From Treponema sp. (GTDB lineage Bacteria; Spirochaetota; Spirochaetia; Treponematales; Breznakiellaceae): a stretch of DNA of 7,999 bases. The stretch spans positions 1 through 7,999 of the forward strand of contig JAISSG010000009.1 of assembly GCA_031273185.1 (NCBI GenBank). Reading direction: 5' to 3'. The notes under the pieces are model-generated. The model was not told the DNA's origin. It saw nothing but the letters and a program-made list of their open reading frames with translations, and ran no database searches. Shown here piece after piece: positions 6,384 through 7,999 of the stretch (position 1 is its first letter; every line of letters begins with the position of its first letter). A program made the position numbers and the translations under genes.

Positions 6384-7773
6384 GGCTGAATTCGATCCGG
6401 CGAAAAAGTACCGCAACCTTCCAGCCGTGGTTCTGGCAGGCCGCCCCAACGTGGGAAAATCGACGCTCTACAACCGCCTGCTCCGCAAACGCCGCGCCAT
6501 CACCGACCCCACGCCGGGTGTCACCCGCGACCCCGTGCAGACCGAGGGCTTCATCGCCGGTAAGCCGATCAAGTTAGTTGACACCGGCGGCTTCAAGCTG
6601 GAGCGATCCCGGAAACGGGGCGCGGAAGCGGACAACGTCATCGACGATCTTGTCGTTGAAAAAACGCTTGCCATGATCAGGGAGGCGAGCCTTATCGTGC
6701 TGCTGTTGGAGGCGGGTGAAATCACCAGCGAGGACGAGGAATTTATCGAACTATTGCGCCCCTACCAACAGCGGCTGGTCATCGCCGTCAACAAAACCGA
6801 GGGCGGCAGGCGGGAAGCTGATTCGTGGAACCTCCTTTCCTACGGTTTTGAAAAGGTTTTTATGATCTCCGCCGAGCATGGCGACAATGTCGGCGATCTG
6901 GAAGACGAGATCATCAGCCGCCTTGATTTTTCAGCCGTGGAAGAAGCGGAGGAGGAACATCGACCGATCCGCATCGCCATACTGGGAAAGCCCAACACCG
7001 GCAAGTCCACGCTGTCGAACCGGCTGACCTCGTCGAATGCGTCGATTGTCAGCGAGGTGCCAGGCACCACCCGCGACGTGGTCGAGGGGAGTTTCCGCTG
7101 GAAGTCCCGCGACTTTGTGATCCTCGACACCGCCGGGATTCGGCGCAAAACCAAAGTGACGGATAACATCGAATACTACTCGGTGAACCGCGCGATTAAA
7201 ACCATCAACGACGCGGACATCGTCATTCTGCTGATAGACGCGCAGGAGGGGCTGTCCGAGCAGGACAAGAAAATCGCCGCACTTGACCACGACCAGGGGC
7301 GGGGGATAATCATGGCGCTGAACAAGTGGGACACCATGCCGAAGATAAAAAACACGTTTGAGGCGGTCAGGGATCGCATGCATTTTATGTTCGGCAAAAT
7401 GGAGTACGCCCCCATTATTCCGTTAAGCGCACAGGACGGAACCGGCACGGACAAGCTCCTTTCTACTATTATAACCATGTATAGCCAGCTTAACACGCAG
7501 ATAGAAACAGGCCGCCTGAACCAAGCCCTTGCCCGCTGGCTTGAGGAATACCCTCCCCCATCAGGCCCGCGTACCCGCTTCAACGTGAAATACGCCGTGC
7601 AGAATTCGGCCAACCCGGTGAGCTTTATTTTTTTCACCTCGCGCACCCATGCGGTCAGCGAGGCATACGTTTCCTACCTGCGGAACAAAATCCGCAAAGA
7701 CCTCGGCTTTTCTTTAATTCCCGTTCACATAGAACTGCGGGCATCGGGGAAGAAGAAGGGGAATGGGGAATAG
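6370..7773 (+). CDS. der: ribosome-assembly GTPase Der (EngA)
   Basis: A 467-residue protein with two tandem GTPase domains and a KH-like C-terminal domain, the arrangement unique to Der, which acts in late assembly of the 50S ribosomal subunit. Domain 1: GRPNVGKST (24-32), PGVTRD (49-54), DTGG (71-74), NKTE (141-144) and SAEHG (167-171). Domain 2: GKPNTGKST (206-214), PGTTRD (231-236), DTAGIRRK (253-260), NKWD (318-321) and SAQDGTG (353-359). The KH-like part covers about 380-460 and includes the typical RTRFNVKY and NPVSFIFF stretches. The acidic linker near 190-196 is normal. The G4 motif of domain 1 has Glu where Asp is expected. The last residues (KKKGNGE) and the stop codon come from a GGGGAAT repeat. 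The gene overlaps ptsI by 14 bases; a shared transcript is likely, a shared function is not implied. Confidence 0.96.
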   Translation: MPQPEAEFDPAKKYRNLPAVVLAGRPNVGKSTLYNRLLRKRRAITDPTPGVTRDPVQTEGFIAGKPIKLVDTGGFKLERSRKRGAEADNVIDDLVVEKTLAMIREASLIVLLLEAGEITSEDEEFIELLRPYQQRLVIAVNKTEGGRREADSWNLLSYGFEKVFMISAEHGDNVGDLEDEIISRLDFSAVEEAEEEHRPIRIAILGKPNTGKSTLSNRLTSSNASIVSEVPGTTRDVVEGSFRWKSRDFVILDTAGIRRKTKVTDNIEYYSVNRAIKTINDADIVILLIDAQEGLSEQDKKIAALDHDQGRGIIMALNKWDTMPKIKNTFEAVRDRMHFMFGKMEYAPIIPLSAQDGTGTDKLLSTIITMYSQLNTQIETGRLNQALARWLEEYPPPSGPRTRFNVKYAVQNSANPVSFIFFTSRTHAVSEAYVSYLRNKIRKDLGFSLIPVHIELRASGKKKGNGE

Positions 7774-7777
7774 GGAA
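7758..7777 (+). repeat. heptamer repeat (GGGGAAT)x2 plus AGGGAA at the der stop codon
   Basis: Two perfect GGGGAAT units (7758-7771) followed by AGGGAA encode the end of Der (Gly-Asn-Gly-Glu) and its TAG stop. The 13 bases GGGGAATAGGGAA are the same as at the cimA stop, and the unit differs from the intragenic cimA heptamer GGGGACT at one position. Confidence 0.7.
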
Positions 7778-7831
7778 GAAGGAGCTCACGTAGAGGCGCA
7801 GGGAAGAAGAGGAGTCTCTCACAGAGGTCGA
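7773..7831 (+). repeat. imperfect direct repeat of about 30 bases downstream of der
   Basis: Unit 1 (7773-7800) begins GGGAAGAAGGAG and continues CTCACGTAGAGGCGCA. Unit 2 (7801-7831) begins GGGAAGAAGAGGAG and continues TCTCTCACAGAGGTCGA. The two align with a few small gaps. The CTCACG-AGAGGCGCAG core resembles dispersed purine-rich elements seen between genes in several bacterial phyla; this comparison is from memory. No terminator hairpin with a T-run is visible between der and position 7860. Confidence 0.5.
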
Positions 7832-7890
7832 TGACCCGTTAATATCTATTTACCTGATTTCTTATATATAACGTGAGTTCGAAGAAGAGA
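7832..7890. other. AT-rich non-coding stretch
   Basis: A short AT-rich segment with TTATATATAAC (7862-7872), lying between the der-distal repeats and a possible convergent gene end. No gene, RNA or convincing promoter can be supported. CCGTTAAT (7836-7843) and ATTAAACGG (7890-7898) form an imperfect inverted pair about 46 bases apart, probably without meaning. Confidence 0.3.
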
Positions 7891-7999
7891 TTAAACGGTA
7901 ATCGCCAAAGCCCTCTCGTCTCCCGGAACACGAATGGACGGCTTATGAGGCAGGAAACTGTATGCCGATAAAGCCGCCAGTACATTGACCATGAAATTA
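7891..7999 (-). CDS. possible C-terminal fragment of an unidentified gene (cut by right edge)
   Basis: On the minus strand a frame is open from the right edge to a TAA at 7893-7891, giving about 35 residues that end in SIRVPGDERALAITV and include MVNVLAALSAYSFLPHKP. Codon use and GC content resemble the native genes, and the fragment would converge on der. I do not recognise it. The NFMVNVLAALSAY...KPSI pattern faintly recalls the C-terminal ends of some transposases, but this is an impression. It could also be chance open frame, or a short gene starting at the ATG at 7992. Confidence 0.33.
   Translation of the reverse strand, partial: NFMVNVLAALSAYSFLPHKPSIRVPGDERALAITV

Noticed and set aside
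5775..6449. Minus-strand open frame opposite the 3' end of ptsI and start of der
   Set aside because: Shadow of two well-supported genes with intact motifs; its sequence has no family resemblance and no ribosome site.
7839..7872. Promoter around TTTACC and TATAAC
   Set aside because: The spacer between plausible boxes is 12 or 22 bases, and no plus-strand gene follows within the window.
7889..7903. Operator-like palindrome GATTA-AACGG-TAATC
   Set aside because: Five-base arms are expected by chance in AT-rich DNA, and it overlaps the stop of the possible minus-strand fragment.

Overview
The window looks like a piece of chromosome from a moderately GC-rich, probably anaerobic, Gram-negative-type bacterium. 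It carries genes for branched-chain amino acid synthesis by the citramalate route, divergent from enzyme I of the phosphotransferase system and the ribosome-assembly GTPase Der. No marker gene fixes the taxon. The gene repertoire would fit a spirochaete such as a gut Treponema, but that is a low-confidence guess. Heptanucleotide repeats of the type seen here are best known from cyanobacteria and also occur elsewhere.

Layout. On the minus strand, reading from about 4547 down to 1, lie leuA (2-isopropylmalate synthase), cimA (citramalate synthase), a lipoprotein-like or membrane-anchored flavodoxin, a six-helix DUF4386-type membrane protein, and the first codons of ilvB (acetolactate synthase large subunit), which is cut by the left edge. 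Most junctions are 4-base stop/start overlaps: leuA/cimA, flavodoxin/DUF4386 and DUF4386/ilvB. Only cimA and the flavodoxin gene are separated, by 42 bases. On the plus strand, ptsI (4641-6383) overlaps der (6370-7773) by 14 bases. The 93-base gap between leuA and ptsI is the only obvious divergent control region. To the right of der is a 226-base stretch with degenerate repeats and what may be the 3' end of a convergent minus-strand gene cut by the right edge.

How the genes work together. CimA makes citramalate from pyruvate and acetyl-CoA, giving 2-oxobutyrate for isoleucine without threonine deaminase. LeuA commits 2-oxoisovalerate to leucine. IlvB feeds the shared valine, leucine and isoleucine steps. 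The flavodoxin and DUF4386 genes have no known role in this pathway. They are strikingly AT-rich while all other genes here are GC-rich, so they look like an acquired two-gene cassette set inside the operon.

The most unusual structure is a degenerate heptamer repeat of the GGGGACT/GGGGAAT type, found at three places. Four full copies plus a partial one lie inside the cimA reading frame, where they encode a Ser/Pro-rich loop and form a textbook G-quadruplex pattern. Shorter runs span the TAG stop codons of both cimA and der. No completely new multi-gene system is evident. The embedded cassette and the coding repeat, which could act as a frameshift switch, are the best candidates for follow-up.
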